Positions 5,553 to 7,083 of a stretch of DNA of 7,083 bases are shown piece by piece. How positions within the stretch are numbered: position 1 is the first letter of the stretch; the number at the start of each line of letters is the position of its first letter. Made by a program: the position numbers and the translations under genes. The notes beneath the pieces were generated by a model that worked only from the letters and a program-made list of their open reading frames with translations, was not told the origin of the DNA and did no database searches. Source of the DNA: DATGMB01 sp035293845 (lineage in GTDB: Bacteria > Acidobacteriota > Terriglobia > Bryobacterales > Bryobacteraceae); assembly GCA_035293845.1 (NCBI GenBank), contig DATGMB010000326.1:1-7083 (forward strand), given 5' to 3'.

Positions 5553-6658
5553 CCGAGGGTCTCCTCCCGCACCGTGATCGAGCGGATGAAGTCGTGGTCG
5601 AGCGCGTAGCCGAAACCGGCGTCGTCGCGGATCGCGATGGTCCCGCGCTCGGTCGTTTCCACTGCCGGCTGGATGATGTCCCGCTTCCAGTAGCGCTTGC
5701 TGGCGGAGACATCGCCGGGCAGCACGAAATTGGGAAGCGTCGCCAGCGCGATGTTGTGAGCCCGCCCTACGCCGGCTTCGAGCATTCCGCCGCACCACAC
5801 CGGAATGCCGGCCGCCTCCGCCACATCGTGCAGCCTCTTCGCCTCCGAAAATCCTCCCACGCGCCCCAGCTTGATGTTGATGATGCCGCAGGCGCGCAGC
5901 CGGATGGCCTGCTCCGCATGGTGCGCCGTGCGGATACACTCATCCAGGCAGATGGGCGTCTGGAGCTGCGCCTGCAGTTCGGCGTGATCGATGATGTCGT
6001 CGTGCGCCAGCGGCTGCTCGATCATCATCAGGTAGAATTCATCCAGCCGCTTGAGATGCTGGGCGTCCGCCAGCGTGTAGGCGGAGTTGGCGTCCGCCAT
6101 CAGCTTGATCGTGGGAAATCGCTCGCGCACGCGGCGGACCACATCGACGTCCCAGCCGGGCTTGATTTTCATCTTGATCCGCTGGTAGCCGGCCGCCAGT
6201 TCCGTCTCGATTTTCTCGAGCAGCTGCTCCACCGAATCCTGAATGCCGATGGAAACGCCGCACGGGATCTCGCGGCGCGCTCCTCCGCCGATCTTCTGCC
6301 ACAGCGGCACACCGGCGCAGCGGGCTTCCAGGTCCCAGACAGCGGTTTCCAGTCCGCCCCGCGCCATCTTATGACCGCGGATGTGCGCCGTGAGCGGCGC
6401 CACGTCCTGCGCGGAGGCCAGCTCGCGCCCGAGCACGCGCGGCGCCACGTAATCGCGCAGAATGAGCCACGCGGAGTCCGTCCACTCCTCGTTATAGAAC
6501 GGGTTTTCGCCCGCCGTGACCTCGCCCCATCCCGAAATACCGCCGCCCTGCGCCTCCACCAGGATGATGTCGCGCTTGTAGGTGCGGGAAAAGCTGGTCT
6601 CGAAAAAGTGGACCAGCGGCATCTGGATCTGGCGGAGGATGATGTGATCGAGTTTCAT
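5549..6658 (-). CDS. menC: o-Succinylbenzoate synthase / N-succinylamino acid racemase (MenC/NSAR group)
   Basis: This 369-residue enolase-superfamily enzyme (muconate lactonizing enzyme subgroup) is full length. Its active site is complete: the K-x-K pair K162-M-K164, metal ligands D189 (MADANSAY), E214 (IEQPL) and D239 (CLDE), and the opposite acid/base lysine K263 (NIKLGRVGG). CGGMLEAGVGRAHN at residues 289-302 is diagnostic of the o-succinylbenzoate synthase / N-acylamino acid racemase family. Such enzymes either dehydrate SHCHC to o-succinylbenzoate in menaquinone synthesis, or racemise N-succinylamino acids, and many do both. The coupled GNAT gene upstream, with no other men genes in view, favours N-succinylamino acid racemase as the physiological role. 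The ATG at 6658 overlaps the acyltransferase stop (ATGA), with GGAG (6670-6667) 8 nt upstream. The gene symbol denotes the family, not a proven function. Confidence 0.88.
   Translation of the reverse strand: MKLDHIILRQIQMPLVHFFETSFSRTYKRDIILVEAQGGGISGWGEVTAGENPFYNEEWTDSAWLILRDYVAPRVLGRELASAQDVAPLTAHIRGHKMARGGLETAVWDLEARCAGVPLWQKIGGGARREIPCGVSIGIQDSVEQLLEKIETELAAGYQRIKMKIKPGWDVDVVRRVRERFPTIKLMADANSAYTLADAQHLKRLDEFYLMMIEQPLAHDDIIDHAELQAQLQTPICLDECIRTAHHAEQAIRLRACGIINIKLGRVGGFSEAKRLHDVAEAAGIPVWCGGMLEAGVGRAHNIALATLPNFVLPGDVSASKRYWKRDIIQPAVETTERGTIAIRDDAGFGYALDHDFIRSITVREETLG
5561..5567 (-). promoter_or_regulatory. Strong ribosome-binding site deciding the TTG start of the MFS gene
   Basis: GGAGGAG, inside the last codons of the MenC/NSAR gene, lies 8 nt before TTG 5552. 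This spacing supports the rare TTG as the true start and removes the long open extension further upstream. Confidence 0.75.
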
Positions 6659-7083
6659 TGATAGGGCTCCAGAAGATAGGCCGATTCGGTCTCCCCGCGC
6701 TCGAAGCCGGTGGCGGCCAGGCCGCGCGCGAACGCATCCTGCAGTTTGCGGCCGTTGACCCGCTGGATTTCGCGGGCGCACTGCCGGTCCTCCGCGCGAA
6801 TGCGAGCGATGTCGGACGGGTACGCCACGCGCTCTACGGGGTTGTGCGTGAGCCGTTCGCCCGCCAGAATCCGCCGCACGCGCGGGGAATCGATCCACCA
6901 TTCGGCGATGCAGCGATCCGTCGGAAGGCCGCCGTGCAGCGGGCTCGCGGTCACGCCGTATTGGTTTTCGTTGTATCGGCGGACAATCGCGCCCAGCCGC
7001 TCGATGTTGAAGAATGCGTTTTTGACCTCGAGCGGATCGAACGTCCACTCGATGAGCCGAATGCCCCGCGCCAGCGCCTCGTC
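6655..7083 (-). CDS. GNAT superfamily acyltransferase, COG3375 type (C-terminal part)
   Basis: The frame runs in from the right edge and gives the last 142 residues. The segments LIEWTFDPLEVKNAFFNIER, LGAIVRRYNENQYG and SPLHGGLPTDRCIAEWWIDS are hallmarks of the predicted acetyltransferases grouped as COG3375, which are frequently encoded beside MenC/NSAR-type enzymes. In the Geobacillus kaustophilus pathway a GNAT protein next to NSAR is the succinyl-CoA:D-amino acid N-succinyltransferase, so the same role is inferred here. The acyl-CoA binding loop of the GNAT fold should lie in the N-terminal half outside the window and cannot be inspected. Its TGA overlaps the start of the MenC/NSAR gene (ATGA at 6658-6655). 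It is the most upstream gene of the operon that is visible; the operon promoter lies outside. Confidence 0.85.
   Translation of the reverse strand, partial: DEALARGIRLIEWTFDPLEVKNAFFNIERLGAIVRRYNENQYGVTASPLHGGLPTDRCIAEWWIDSPRVRRILAGERLTHNPVERVAYPSDIARIRAEDRQCAREIQRVNGRKLQDAFARGLAATGFERGETESAYLLEPYQ

Noticed and set aside
5553..5939. N-terminal extension of the MFS frame upstream of TTG 5552
   Set aside because: It is shadow coding inside the MenC/NSAR gene and is not membrane-like. The strong ribosome-binding site at 5561-5567 points to TTG 5552.
5594..6661. 355-residue plus-strand open frame
   Set aside because: It is antisense to the MenC/NSAR gene, whose active-site residues are all intact.
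6659..7048. N-terminal extension of the MenC/NSAR frame upstream of ATG 6658
   Set aside because: It lies inside the acyltransferase gene in another frame. The family N-terminus (KLDHIILRQIQMPL) begins at ATG 6658.

Overview
This is a GC-rich bacterial chromosomal window. The codon style, the DUF2924-type remnant, the IS66 element and the set of metabolic genes would fit an Acidobacteriota genome such as the Bryobacterales/Solibacter group. That placement is an impression from gene style; no phylogenetic marker in the window settles it.

Left part (1-870) is eroded accessory DNA. A short plus-strand reading frame enters from outside and ends at 151; it looks like the C-terminus of an MgtC/SapB-type membrane protein. 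Facing it on the minus strand is a decayed DUF2924-family gene, of the kind often found beside phage/integron-like serine recombinases, now split by frameshifts. Between it and the insertion sequence lie strong palindromes and no intact gene.

Middle part (871-3306) is a complete IS66-family insertion sequence. It has 18-bp perfect terminal inverted repeats, an exact 8-bp target duplication (TTATTTGG) and three intact overlapping or adjacent genes, tnpA, tnpB and tnpC. TnpC keeps its zinc-finger cysteines and its D-D-E triad, so the element looks recent and potentially active. It landed about 80 bp beyond the 3' end of a minus-strand tRNA-Asn(GTT) gene, which has its own sigma70-like promoter.

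Right part (3550-7083) is a tight minus-strand operon read from high to low coordinates: a GNAT acyltransferase of the COG3375 type (only its C-terminal 142 residues are in the window), an enolase-superfamily enzyme of the o-succinylbenzoate synthase / N-succinylamino acid racemase (MenC/NSAR) group, an MFS transporter, and a short-chain dehydrogenase/reductase. Every junction is a 4-nt stop/start overlap (ATGA, TTGA, ATGA), and each internal start has a Shine-Dalgarno sequence with an 8-nt spacer. A GNAT gene coupled to an NSAR-type enzyme recalls the known pathway that turns D-amino acids into L-amino acids: D-specific N-succinylation, racemisation, then desuccinylation. The coupled transporter and reductase are an unusual extension. 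No desuccinylase is visible in the window.
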